A stretch of DNA of 64,000 nucleotides from an uncultured Selenomonadaceae bacterium (GTDB lineage: Bacteria > Bacillota > Negativicutes > Selenomonadales > Selenomonadaceae): contig CAJOHG010000004.1 in assembly GCA_905234395.1 (NCBI GenBank), forward strand, positions 1-64,000. The letters run 5' to 3'. The notes beneath the pieces were generated by a model. The model saw only the letters and a program-made list of their open reading frames with translations, was not told the origin of the DNA and did not search any database. Of the stretch, positions 16,875 through 25,403 are shown one piece after another. The position numbers and the translations under genes are program-made. Position 1 is the first letter of the stretch. Each line of letters opens with the position of its first letter.

Positions 16875-17156
16875 ATGCAGAAAATCACGTTGATTAAAAT
16901 TGAAGGCTGTCCGTATTGCAAGGCGGCTTATCGGGCGATTGACGAGCTTAAAACGTCTAACAACGATTATACGGCGACGCAGATTGAGATTCTTGACGAA
17001 AATTTTCAGCCGGAACTCGCGGGCAAGTTCACTGATTATTATTACGTGCCGAGCATGTATGTTGGCGGCAAAAAAATTTACGAGGCTCATCCCGGCGAAA
17101 GTTATGATGAATGTTTTGCCAACGTCAAGAAAGTTTTCGAGGCAGCTTACCAATAA
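16875..17156 (+). CDS. Glutaredoxin-like thiol oxidoreductase
   Basis: 93 residues. An N-terminal CPYC dithiol site (IEGCPYCKAAYRAIDEL), a cis-Pro in YVPSMYVGGKKIYE, and an overall thioredoxin fold. It probably reduces disulfides in the cytoplasm. It starts at ATG 16875, 18 bases after the glycosylase, with AGAGGTG as RBS. An acidic stretch around residue 30 is a little longer than in classical glutaredoxins. Confidence 0.85.
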   Translation: MQKITLIKIEGCPYCKAAYRAIDELKTSNNDYTATQIEILDENFQPELAGKFTDYYYVPSMYVGGKKIYEAHPGESYDECFANVKKVFEAAYQ

Positions 17157-17177
17157 ACTTACAAGGAGTCTGATATC

Positions 17178-17867
17178 TTGAAAGCTGTAGTTCTTTTAAG
17201 CGGCGGGCTTGATTCGACGACGTGTCTTGCCATGGCGGTGAACAAATGCGGCTCTGATAATGTTTCCGCCGTATCGATTTTTTACGGGCAACGTCACGTT
17301 TCGGAACTTGATTGTGCCCGCAAAGTCGCAAAATTTTACAACGTGGCTCATTACGAACTTGACGCCGCAGAAATTTTCCGCAACTCAAATTCCGCTCTGC
17401 TCGACACTTCGACCGCAACGCTTGATAAAAATTCCTACGCCGCGCAGATTGAACAGAATCAATCGCCGAGAATTGCAACCTACGTTCCTTTCCGCAACGG
17501 CTTGTTTCTGTCGATGGCGGCGAGTTTTGCTGACGGTCTCTATGATGACGACGTTGAACTTTTTATCGGCGTGCACTCTGACGACGCGGCGGGCAATGCT
17601 TATGCCGATTGTTCTGCGAAATTTGTTGCGGCGATGAGCGCGGCGATTAGAATTGGCACCTACGAAAAAATTCGTCTCGTCGCTCCGTTTTTATGCCAAA
17701 AAAAATCCGACGTGGTTAAAGTCGGACTTGAACTCAATGCGCCGTATCATTTGACGCGAAGTTGTTATGAACGCGGCGACAAACCTTGCGGGCAATGTGC
17801 AACGTGTATCGATCGCGCGCGAGCTTTTGAACTTAACGGCGTCGAAGATCCTGCGAAGTTTGATTGA
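17178..17867 (+). CDS. queC: 7-cyano-7-deazaguanine synthase
   Basis: 229 residues from TTG 17178 behind AAGGAG. ATP-pyrophosphatase loop LSGGLDSTTCLA, the YGQRH motif, and a C-terminal zinc site (CYERGDKPCGQCATC). It makes preQ0 from CDG on the way to queuosine. queD, queE and queF are not adjacent. The gene faces the convergently oriented holB, with only six bases between the ends. Confidence 0.96.
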   Translation: MKAVVLLSGGLDSTTCLAMAVNKCGSDNVSAVSIFYGQRHVSELDCARKVAKFYNVAHYELDAAEIFRNSNSALLDTSTATLDKNSYAAQIEQNQSPRIATYVPFRNGLFLSMAASFADGLYDDDVELFIGVHSDDAAGNAYADCSAKFVAAMSAAIRIGTYEKIRLVAPFLCQKKSDVVKVGLELNAPYHLTRSCYERGDKPCGQCATCIDRARAFELNGVEDPAKFD

Positions 17868-17873
17868 AATTTT

Positions 17874-18875
17874 TCACTCGAAAATTTTTTTCAGCTCGAA
17901 CAGATAAGCTTCGGCGAGCAGTCGCAGATTCGCATTTGATTTCAGTCGCCGATGATACTCAACGCCAATTTCAATCGCGGCTGAAATTTTTCGTTCGGGA
18001 ATTTTTATTTCACGTAAGCGCGGCACCAAGTCGGGATTGAACGGCTCCATTATCTCGGCAAAGCAGATGTCGCGCAATATTTTTTGCATGTGAATCAAAA
18101 AGTCCGCGAATTTGTCACGTGACCACTCGGCGATTTGCGCACCTTTGCCGAAAATATTTTCAACGTTGAATTGTCCGCGAGAAATTTTTTCCAACGTGTC
18201 CAATGCCTCTTCGCGCAACTGTATGCCGCCCGAATCTTTCAACGTCAACGCTCGTCCGAAACTTCCGTCCGCGACGACCGATAAACGTTCCGCTTCCGAA
18301 ATTTCCACGCCGCGTGAAATTAGCGCGTCTCGAATTTGTCCGGCCGTGAGCTTGTCGAAATTTACCGTCATGCACCGCGAACGAATCGTCATCAACAGGC
18401 TTGAACGGTTTGCCGTCAACAAAATGAAAATCGTTTGGCTTGGCGGCTCCTCAATCGTTTTGAGCAGACAATTCGCCGCCGCAGTGTTCATCAGCTCCGC
18501 ACCGTCGATAATCATTACACGTCGCGCGGAATTTATCGGTCTCAATGCCGCTTCAGATTGCATGGCGCGAATTTGTCCGATTTTGATGTTGCGCGTAGTT
18601 TTAGTTGCTTCCGCTGCCACGACGTAAAAATCGGGATGATTGCCCGCCGCGACAAGTCGACAGTTCTCGCAAGTGCCGCAAGGTTCTCCGTCAAGCTGAT
18701 TGTCGCAAAGTAAAGCCGCCGCACAAATTTCAGCCGCCAAACGTTTGCCGATGCCTTCTGCGCCCGAAAAAATCACTGCGTGCGGAAATTTTTGCTCGGC
18801 GATATTTTTTTGCAGATAATTCATCATCGACGCGTGCCCGATTAAATTTTCCCGGCTCAATCTAAAATTTTCCAA
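17874..18875 (-). CDS. holB: DNA polymerase III delta' subunit
   Basis: 333 residues, TTG start at 18875 with TGAGGT upstream. RFC/DnaX-type clamp-loader fold: Walker-A-like SGAEGIGKRLAAEICAAALL, a four-Cys zinc knuckle (CDNQLDGEPCGTCENC), the DEAD-like strand VMIIDGAELM, and LLKTIEEPPSQTIFILLT. It helps load the sliding clamp. It is the last gene of the leftward block; the hypD stop lies about 13 bases upstream. Confidence 0.93.
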   Translation of the reverse strand: MENFRLSRENLIGHASMMNYLQKNIAEQKFPHAVIFSGAEGIGKRLAAEICAAALLCDNQLDGEPCGTCENCRLVAAGNHPDFYVVAAEATKTTRNIKIGQIRAMQSEAALRPINSARRVMIIDGAELMNTAAANCLLKTIEEPPSQTIFILLTANRSSLLMTIRSRCMTVNFDKLTAGQIRDALISRGVEISEAERLSVVADGSFGRALTLKDSGGIQLREEALDTLEKISRGQFNVENIFGKGAQIAEWSRDKFADFLIHMQKILRDICFAEIMEPFNPDLVPRLREIKIPERKISAAIEIGVEYHRRLKSNANLRLLAEAYLFELKKIFE

Positions 18876-18887
18876 AACGCTGATACC

Positions 18888-19961
18888 TCACCACTTGAAG
18901 ACGCCGCCGCCGTATTTGTACCACGCCGCACAGACGCCTTCGACAGAAACCATGCAAGAGCCGACAGCATGCAACGGTTGACAAATTTTCCCGAACAATG
19001 GGCAATCAATCGGCTTGACAATTCCGCGCAAAACTTCACCGCAACGACAGGCGGATTTTTTTTCGACACGTTCAATTTCAATCGGCTCAACGCGTTCAAT
19101 GTCAAAGCTCGCGAACTCGTCACGCATTTTCAAGCCCGACGCCGGAATTTTCCCGATGCCGCGCCAATCAACGTCCGCAACGTCATAAACCTGCGACAGA
19201 ATCTTTTGCGCCGCGATATTGCCTTCAGCTTTGACGACCGCGCGATAATCGTTTGCAACTTCAATGTGACCGCCGTCAATCTGCTCAAGCAAACTTGCCA
19301 GTGCCGACAAAATTTCATCAGCCTCGAAACCGCCGACTGCGCTAGGAATTTTGAATTCGTCCGCCAAAAAGTTGAAAGCCTTCGCGCCGATGACAACCGC
19401 CACATGTCCCGGCAAAAGGAAGCCGTCAACTTTGACCTGCGAATCGGCGAGCAACATTCTAAGTGCCGGCGGAACGAGTTTTTGCGCAGATAACATGAAC
19501 AAATTTTTCACGCCGCGAGCTTTTGCCGCCAAGATCGTTGCCGCAGCAGTCGGAGCCGTCGTCTCGAATCCTACAGCCAAAAAAATTATTTTCTTGTGCG
19601 GATTGTCCAGCGCGATTTGTATGCAGTCCAGCGGCGAATAGACAATGCGAACATCCGCGCCTTCAGCCGACGCCGTTGCCAAACTTGACCGCGAACCGGG
19701 AACTTTGAGCATGTCGCCGAACGTCGCAATGACAAAATTTTTTCGCGCATAAGCAATCGCCTTGTCAATGTAATCGTCGTTCGTGACGCACACGGGACAG
19801 CCGGGACCGCTGACTAATTCGACGTTTTCGGGCAAAATTTGTCTTATGCCGGAACGGAAAATCGCGACGGTGTGAGTGCCGCAAACTTCCATGAATCGCA
19901 ACGACTTTTTCCCGTCAGCGAGCCGCGAAATTTTTTTGACGAGTTTCAAAGTGTCCGCCAC
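18888..19961 (-). CDS. hypD: Hydrogenase maturation protein HypD
   Basis: 357 residues from GTG 19961, ten bases after AGGAG. Signatures: FMEVCGTHTVAIFRSG, SGPGCPVCVTND, AVGFETTAPTAA, and C-terminal Cys residues in ACRCGEVLRG, CPLFGKICQPL and SCMVSVEGVC that hold a [4Fe-4S] cluster. HypD works with HypC to build the Fe(CN)2CO unit of [NiFe]-hydrogenases. The other hyp genes are not here, which is unusual. Its 5' edge, fused to the end of the upstream glycosyltransferase, is tandemly duplicated; the upstream duplicate carries ATG where the functional copy has GTG. Confidence 0.95.
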   Translation of the reverse strand: MADTLKLVKKISRLADGKKSLRFMEVCGTHTVAIFRSGIRQILPENVELVSGPGCPVCVTNDDYIDKAIAYARKNFVIATFGDMLKVPGSRSSLATASAEGADVRIVYSPLDCIQIALDNPHKKIIFLAVGFETTAPTAAATILAAKARGVKNLFMLSAQKLVPPALRMLLADSQVKVDGFLLPGHVAVVIGAKAFNFLADEFKIPSAVGGFEADEILSALASLLEQIDGGHIEVANDYRAVVKAEGNIAAQKILSQVYDVADVDWRGIGKIPASGLKMRDEFASFDIERVEPIEIERVEKKSACRCGEVLRGIVKPIDCPLFGKICQPLHAVGSCMVSVEGVCAAWYKYGGGVFKW

Positions 19962-20295
19962 GCTGTCATCACTCCTGCCGAATAATTTTTTCAAGACGCC
20001 GCGCAAAATTTACGGGCGAGAAATCTTCACCTGCCGCCTTGAGATTTTCGGAATACGTCGGGAAATTTTTTTCAAAGTCGTTTATAAAAATTGCAGAGAT
20101 TTTTTCCCGTCAGCGAGCCGCGAAATTTTTTTGACGAGTTTAAATGTGTCCGTCATGCCGTCATCACTCCTGCCGAATAATTTTTTCAAGACGCCGCGCA
20201 AAATTCACGGGCGAGAAATCTTCACCTGCCGCCTTGAGATTTTCGGAATACGTCGGAAAATTTTTGTCGAAGTCGTTTATAAAATTCTCCAGCAC
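19906..20295. repeat. 195-bp tandem duplication over the GT4/hypD junction
   Basis: 19906-20100 and 20101-20295 are two copies with roughly 90 percent identity by eye. Each holds the last codons of the glycosyltransferase and the first codons of hypD (minus strand). The functional glycosyltransferase uses the right-hand copy and the functional hypD uses the left-hand copy, so the middle contains a truncated hypD start followed by a truncated glycosyltransferase end. No P element lies at this junction. Confidence 0.92.
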
Positions 20296-21300
20296 ACGAG
20301 CGAGGTCGTCAAGGTTGCCGCTTTGGAAAGTCTCTCCGACTTTGTACAGCCGAAAAACTTCGGGATTCATGTCATCGCTTGCAACGACGGGCTTGCCGAA
20401 ACCAATCGCCGTGAAGAGCATTCCGCCCCAATGATATTTGTAACGCGGCGCAGAATACGGCATCAACAGCGCGTCGACGTTCAAAATCGCCCGTTGCCAA
20501 TCAGCACCGATCAAACCTTTGTGCAGGAAACTCAAACGCTCGTCACCGCGATATTGCCGAATAATCTGCTCAAAGTCTTGCGAATCTTCCGCGTGCATTG
20601 TCGAGCCTTGAACTTGCAATTCAACCTGCCGAGTGTAATTTCCGCGCAAAAAAACTTCCAGCAGTCCGCGCAGATTTTTTTCACGACGATATTGCCCGAA
20701 AAATCCAACCTTGAGAACTTCGCCTGCCGCAGAAATTTTCGGAGCAACTTTCAAATCTCGTGCTGTGTAAGTCGGCGGATAAATCGTGAAAATATTGTCG
20801 CGCCGCTGTCCGAAAATGTTATCAGTAAACGTGAGCACTACGGGCTTGATATTTTTATTCGACGCCAATTTATCGGTCGCCGCCAAAAATTTCGGAGCTT
20901 CTGTAGGATTTATGCCATGCAGAATGAAAATCATCGGCACTGAAATTTTTTTCAGCGCACTGTGATTCAACGCCCGCAAATATCTGTAAGTCGACGTGGG
21001 AACAATCAGCGCGTCGAAATTTTTTTGCGCATCGAAAAGTTGACGGTACCAGCGTTGCCGATTGATTTCACGCTTTGCCGCCGAAAAAATTTTCTTCAGC
21101 CCGCGCGAATTCGTGTAAGTCACTGCGTCGCCGTTTAAACGATTGACGGGCGTTTTGTAGTCGAATTGGAACGAAAAATTTTCGGGAACGTAAAATTCGA
21201 CGGCGTGACCGAGCGCACGAAACTCCTCAACTAAAATCCTGTCGAATTCGACTTCGTGACCGCCGGGCGTCATTATGTTTTCAAATATCGCAATTCTCAC
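20164..21300 (-). CDS. Glycosyltransferase, GT4-like
   Basis: 378 residues from GTG 21300 behind GGGAGGTG. N-terminal VRIAIFENIMTPGGHEVEFD, a central VGFFGQYRREKNLRGLLEVF strand-helix typical of GT-B enzymes that use nucleotide sugars, and a C-terminal E-x7-type region (YHWGGMLFTAIGFGKPVVAS). It is probably cytoplasmic and builds a surface glycan, together with the three GT2 genes of the same block. Donor and acceptor are unknown. Its 3' end is duplicated with the hypD start. Confidence 0.82.
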   Translation of the reverse strand: MRIAIFENIMTPGGHEVEFDRILVEEFRALGHAVEFYVPENFSFQFDYKTPVNRLNGDAVTYTNSRGLKKIFSAAKREINRQRWYRQLFDAQKNFDALIVPTSTYRYLRALNHSALKKISVPMIFILHGINPTEAPKFLAATDKLASNKNIKPVVLTFTDNIFGQRRDNIFTIYPPTYTARDLKVAPKISAAGEVLKVGFFGQYRREKNLRGLLEVFLRGNYTRQVELQVQGSTMHAEDSQDFEQIIRQYRGDERLSFLHKGLIGADWQRAILNVDALLMPYSAPRYKYHWGGMLFTAIGFGKPVVASDDMNPEVFRLYKVGETFQSGNLDDLARVLENFINDFDKNFPTYSENLKAAGEDFSPVNFARRLEKIIRQE

Positions 21301-21318
21301 GCCGACACCTCCCAAAAT

Positions 21319-22101
21319 TTATTCGTCGCCGCGCAGTTCCGCAAGCTTTGATTTTTTGTCGACGGCACGCATTAAAGTTTCGCCAATCAACACGGCATCG
21401 GCACCGGATTCGCGAATTTTTTTCACGTCGTCGGCAGATTGAACGCCGCTTTCCGAAACGAAAATTATTTCGGGCGGGACAAGTTCGCGCAAACGTTTGG
21501 CATTGTCGGTGTCGACGGTGAAATCTTTCAAGTTACGGTTGTTGACGCCGATAATCCTTGCGCCGCAATTCAAAGCTCGTTTAATCTCCGATTCGTCGTG
21601 AGCCTCAACCAACGCACTCAAGCCCAATTCATCACACGTCGCGATAAAATTTTTCAGCTGAACGTCGTTGAGTATCGCGCAGATTAAAAGCACCGCACTC
21701 GCGCCCAAAATTTTCGCCTGATTAATCATGTACGCATCGACGACAAAATCTTTTCGCAGGCAAGGAATTGACACTTCGCGAGAAATTTCCGCCAAAAATT
21801 TGTCGCTGCCCAAAAAAAATTCCGGCTCCGTCAAAATCGATATGGCATCCGCGCCCGCCGATTCATACTCTTTTGCGATTGTCAAATACGGGAAATCGGG
21901 CGCGATTAAACCTTTTGACGGCGAGGCTTTTTTGCATTCGCAGATGAACGACAAATCGTCAGACTTAAGCGCAACTTCAAACGGGAAATTTCTGCGCGGC
22001 AAACTCAACGCTCTTTGCTTGAGTTCATCGGCGGGAATTTTTTCTTTATATCGGGCGACGCGCAATTTGGCACGTTCGGCGATTTTGTCAAGGATTGTCA
22101 A
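21319..22101 (-). CDS. trpC: Indole-3-glycerol-phosphate synthase
   Basis: 260 residues; TTG start at 22101 behind AAGGAG. TIM-barrel signatures: FICECKKASPSKGLI, DAISILTEPEFFLGS, LRKDFVVDAYMI, and GVNNRNLKDFTVD with ESGVQSADD near the end. It forms the indole ring in tryptophan synthesis. It is separated from trpD by a glycosyltransferase gene, although these genes normally adjoin; the other trp genes are not in the window. Confidence 0.96.
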   Translation of the reverse strand: MTILDKIAERAKLRVARYKEKIPADELKQRALSLPRRNFPFEVALKSDDLSFICECKKASPSKGLIAPDFPYLTIAKEYESAGADAISILTEPEFFLGSDKFLAEISREVSIPCLRKDFVVDAYMINQAKILGASAVLLICAILNDVQLKNFIATCDELGLSALVEAHDESEIKRALNCGARIIGVNNRNLKDFTVDTDNAKRLRELVPPEIIFVSESGVQSADDVKKIRESGADAVLIGETLMRAVDKKSKLAELRGDE

Positions 22102-22113
22102 ATGTAAAACTCC

Positions 22114-23250
22114 TTATCGTTGTTCCAAAGATTTTTTCAGCTCGACGATCTCCTCGCGAAGTTTTTTAATTTCCGCCTCCAACTCCTGCGTGCGATTCAG
22201 ATAAAGACTTGCCTTGTTGAAAAGATATGCGGCAAAAGCATGATCGTCGTCGGCATAAAATTCGGACTTGATCCACTCATAAAGTTTGAATTCGGGTTGC
22301 CGCGAATAAAAGCCCTTAGTGGCTCCGATTCTTTGTTTCATGAACCAGTCGAGCATGTTGTAACGATAATCGGGCAAATTCTCAAGGGCGGGCAATTTCA
22401 TCAGAATTCGTTTAAATTCATTGAAGCCGCAATTTACGGCGTGCATTCTCGTAAGAAAAGCCTTTTCGGGAGCAAGTTGATTTTTCGTTGCAGAACCGAT
22501 TCGGCGTCTGCGAATGTACGTGACGTTCGGCGTGATAAGATACCTCTTCGCCAAGCACAACGCCTCTAACGCAAAAGGCATATCCTCGCAAACAACCATA
22601 TCCGCAAAAACGATTTGATTGTCGATTAGAAAGTCGCGCCGATAAAAATGCAACACCGTCGACCAAAAACCATATGCGGGCGGATTGAGCCATTTATGTA
22701 CGCGTTTGGCAACGTCGTCTGTTTCCAAAATCGGCGCAAGCAACTTTTTCTTTCGACCGTATAAGGCAGTGAAGTTTTTCGGATTCGTCAACTCGTTCAT
22801 GTCAGTCATTGCGATGTCGTCTTCAGATTTTGCCTTGCCGCCCCACAACGTGAAAACTCCGTCGGTGTGAACAACTTCGGCTTGAAATTTTTCGGCAAGC
22901 GTCGTGAGTTCTTCAAGAGCAGTCTTCGTGAAGAGGTCGTCGCTGTCAAGGAAGGCGATATATTTTCCGCGGGCACTTTGAATGCCGACGTTTCGCGGAA
23001 CGCCGGGCGCACCCGTATTCTTTGCGAGCTTTATAACATGGAGATTATGCCCCCCCCCCATGGTATTAAAGCGCGGCTTGAAACTTTCAACGACTTCGAC
23101 GGAATTATCGGTTGAGCAATCGTCAATCACGACGACTTCAAAATTTTTCATCGTCTGATAAAGCAAACTCTCCAGCCCTTGCGATATGAATTTTGCCGAA
23201 TTGAACATCGGGATTATCACGCTGACGAGCGGATTAGTTTCTGTTGACAT
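22114..23250 (-). CDS. GT2 glycosyltransferase with an internal ten-G tract
   Basis: 378 residues from ATG 23250 behind AGGAGG. GT-A fold: [20 protein letters not shown], the DDCSTDNS nucleotide-sugar motif, and FLDSDDLF with the DxD-type metal site. The C-terminal part (about residues 230-350) is variable and ends in a heptad-rich helix (EAEIKKLREEIVELKKSLEQ). Between the two motifs the coding strand has ten consecutive G (23050-23059) giving M-G-G-G; the paralogues at 24288 and 25390 lack this insert. A change of one or two G would truncate the protein near residue 80, so expression may be phase-variable. It lies between trpD and trpC. Confidence 0.85.
   Translation of the reverse strand: MSTETNPLVSVIIPMFNSAKFISQGLESLLYQTMKNFEVVVIDDCSTDNSVEVVESFKPRFNTMGGGHNLHVIKLAKNTGAPGVPRNVGIQSARGKYIAFLDSDDLFTKTALEELTTLAEKFQAEVVHTDGVFTLWGGKAKSEDDIAMTDMNELTNPKNFTALYGRKKKLLAPILETDDVAKRVHKWLNPPAYGFWSTVLHFYRRDFLIDNQIVFADMVVCEDMPFALEALCLAKRYLITPNVTYIRRRRIGSATKNQLAPEKAFLTRMHAVNCGFNEFKRILMKLPALENLPDYRYNMLDWFMKQRIGATKGFYSRQPEFKLYEWIKSEFYADDDHAFAAYLFNKASLYLNRTQELEAEIKKLREEIVELKKSLEQR
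23050..23059 (-). repeat. Homopolymer of ten G within a GT2 gene
   Basis: Ten C on the plus strand, ten G in the coding sense, flanked by ACCAT and GCATAATC. It is the only such tract I noticed in the window. In the given length the frame is open. Confidence 0.9.
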
Positions 23251-23254
23251 CAAA

Positions 23255-24274
23255 CTATTCCTCCTGACTGACCGCGACAAATTTTTTCAACGTGTCTAGA
23301 GCTTTGCCGCTGTCGATAAGTTGAGCCGCCAATTCGACGCCCGACTTAAAGCTGTCCGACTTGCCGCCGACATAGAGAGCCGCACCCGCATTCAAAAGGA
23401 CGGCGTTACGTTTGTGACCGTGTTCGCCGCGCAGAATCGCACGAGTTATCGCCGCATTATCGACAGGATCTCCGCCGCGCAAATCGTCACGTGTGCAACG
23501 AGTAAAGCCAAAATCTTCGGGCGCGATGACAAAATTTTTAATCCAGCCGTCGTTAATTTCGCAGATTGAAGTTGGTGCGCTCAATGAAATTTCGTCGAGT
23601 TTGTCTTGACCGTAGACGACCATTCCGCGCTTGACGCCGAGACTAATCAACACTTGTGCGAGCGGTGCAACGAGATATTCAGCGTAGACGCCGAGGATTT
23701 GCATTGACGGTTTGCCGGGATTGGTCAAAGGACCGAGAATATTGAAGACTGTCCTAAATCCCAACTCTTTGCGAATCGCGCCGACGTATTTCATCGAGCT
23801 GTGATATTTCTGCGCGAAGAAAAAACATATGCCGACTTTGTTTAGGAGTTCAACGCATTTTTCGGGCGATTGGTTGATGTTGACGCCGAGAGCTTCCAGA
23901 CAATCGGCAGCACCGCATTTTGACGACGCCGCGCGATTTCCGTGTTTGGCGACCTTCATGCCGCCCGCCGCCGCGATAATCGCCGATGTCGTGGAAATGT
24001 TAAAGCTGTGGGAATTATCGCCGCCCGTGCCGACAATCTCAAACAGTTCCATTCCCGTGTTGACCGTAGTGGCATGTGAACGCATTGCCGCCGCACAGCC
24101 CGCAATTTCGTCCGTAGTCTCCGCGCCCGCACTTTTTGTAGACAGTGCAGATAAAAATGCCGCATTCTGCGTGGGAGTCGTCGTGCCGCTCATGATTTCG
24201 TTCATCACGGCAAACGCCTCGTCGTAAGTCAAATCCTCCTTGTTCACGATTTTAACGATGGCTTCTTTAATCAT
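23255..24274 (-). CDS. trpD: Anthranilate phosphoribosyltransferase
   Basis: 339 residues from ATG 24274 behind AAAGGAG. Signatures: the PRPP loop [40 protein letters not shown], and [11 protein letters not shown]. It attaches phosphoribose to anthranilate. GT2 genes lie on both sides in the same transcript direction. Confidence 0.96.
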   Translation of the reverse strand: MIKEAIVKIVNKEDLTYDEAFAVMNEIMSGTTTPTQNAAFLSALSTKSAGAETTDEIAGCAAAMRSHATTVNTGMELFEIVGTGGDNSHSFNISTTSAIIAAAGGMKVAKHGNRAASSKCGAADCLEALGVNINQSPEKCVELLNKVGICFFFAQKYHSSMKYVGAIRKELGFRTVFNILGPLTNPGKPSMQILGVYAEYLVAPLAQVLISLGVKRGMVVYGQDKLDEISLSAPTSICEINDGWIKNFVIAPEDFGFTRCTRDDLRGGDPVDNAAITRAILRGEHGHKRNAVLLNAGAALYVGGKSDSFKSGVELAAQLIDSGKALDTLKKFVAVSQEE

Positions 24275-24287
24275 GTTTGAAACTCCT

Positions 24288-25403
24288 TTAATGCTTTTGA
24301 AACTTTGCAAGCTCCTGATTTAGCCGCATAATCTGAAGTTGCTGAACGTTGACCGTGTTAAATAAATATGCCGCAAAAGCCGCGTCGTCGCCCGAAAATT
24401 CTTTCGCGACAAACTGATTCAGCACGGCGGAATGAATTCGCGCATAAGTTGCCGGAAAATTTTTGGCGTCACTTATTCCGGCTTTGAAAAACCAATTCAG
24501 CACGGCGTAGCGATAATCGGGATGTTCGTTGAAAAAATTGATGCGAGCCATGATTTCTTCAAGAGCCTTGAAACCGAGCGTCAAGTTGCTTACCCATTTG
24601 TGAATGAAATTGCCGACATCATCTTTTTCGCGCGAAATGGATTCGGCGCGGTGTCTGTAAATGTAGACGAGATTCGGCGCAATAATCAATTTTTTTGCCA
24701 AACACACGCAGGCGAAATTTGCAATCGTATCATCCGAGACGGGCATTTGCGGGAAACTGATTTGATTGGCGATCCAAAAATCTCTCTTGCAAAACCAAGC
24801 CCACGTCCCTCTTTGAAAGCCGTCATTCACCCAAATTTGCACGCGTTTTGCCAAATCTTCGGGCAACTCAATCACCTTTTGCAAATTCAGTGATCCCGAT
24901 TCGTAAAGAGCATTGATTTTTTGATTTACGGAAGCGAGCAGAGCGTTTAAATCTTCTCCGTTGTCCGGCATGTTAAAAACTCTGGAAATATTGATAACAT
25001 CGGCTTGAAATTTTTCGGCAAGCGTCGTCAATTCCGCAAGGGCAGTCTTCGTGAAAAAATCGTCGTTGTCCATGAAGGCGAGATATTTTCCGCACGCGAA
25101 GTTGATGCCGACGTTGCGAGGCAGATAAGGCATTCCCGTATTTTTAGCGAGCTTGACCACGTGCAATCGTCCGCCAAAACGTTCCGCAAAATTTTCAACG
25201 ACTTCAACGCTTTTATCGGTTGAGCAGTCATCAACTGCGACGACTTCAAAATCGGTCATCGTCTGATTCAGCAAACTCTCCAGCGTCTGCGGAATAAAAT
25301 TCGCCGCGTTGTACATCGGAATTATCACGCTCACGAGCGGAATTTTTTCGGTGACGGTTACGGCGGGCGAATTGACTTCGCGCCGATTTTTATTTTTTGC
25401 CAT
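24288..25403 (-). CDS. GT2 glycosyltransferase, paralogue 2
   Basis: 371 residues from ATG 25403 behind AGGAG. GT-A motifs [28 protein letters not shown] and FMDNDDFF. The first roughly 110 residues are almost identical, also at DNA level, to those of the next gene upstream (25390-26457), whereas the last 250 differ strongly. That contrast points to recombination of a shared donor-binding half with different acceptor-binding halves. Its start overlaps the stop of the upstream paralogue by 14 bases. Confidence 0.86.
   Translation of the reverse strand: MAKNKNRREVNSPAVTVTEKIPLVSVIIPMYNAANFIPQTLESLLNQTMTDFEVVAVDDCSTDKSVEVVENFAERFGGRLHVVKLAKNTGMPYLPRNVGINFACGKYLAFMDNDDFFTKTALAELTTLAEKFQADVINISRVFNMPDNGEDLNALLASVNQKINALYESGSLNLQKVIELPEDLAKRVQIWVNDGFQRGTWAWFCKRDFWIANQISFPQMPVSDDTIANFACVCLAKKLIIAPNLVYIYRHRAESISREKDDVGNFIHKWVSNLTLGFKALEEIMARINFFNEHPDYRYAVLNWFFKAGISDAKNFPATYARIHSAVLNQFVAKEFSGDDAAFAAYLFNTVNVQQLQIMRLNQELAKFQKH

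Noticed and set aside
17287-17305. GCAACGTCACGTTTC in queC resembling the palindrome
   Set aside because: It encodes the conserved GQRHVS segment of QueC and lacks the GGAT/ATCC extension; most likely chance.
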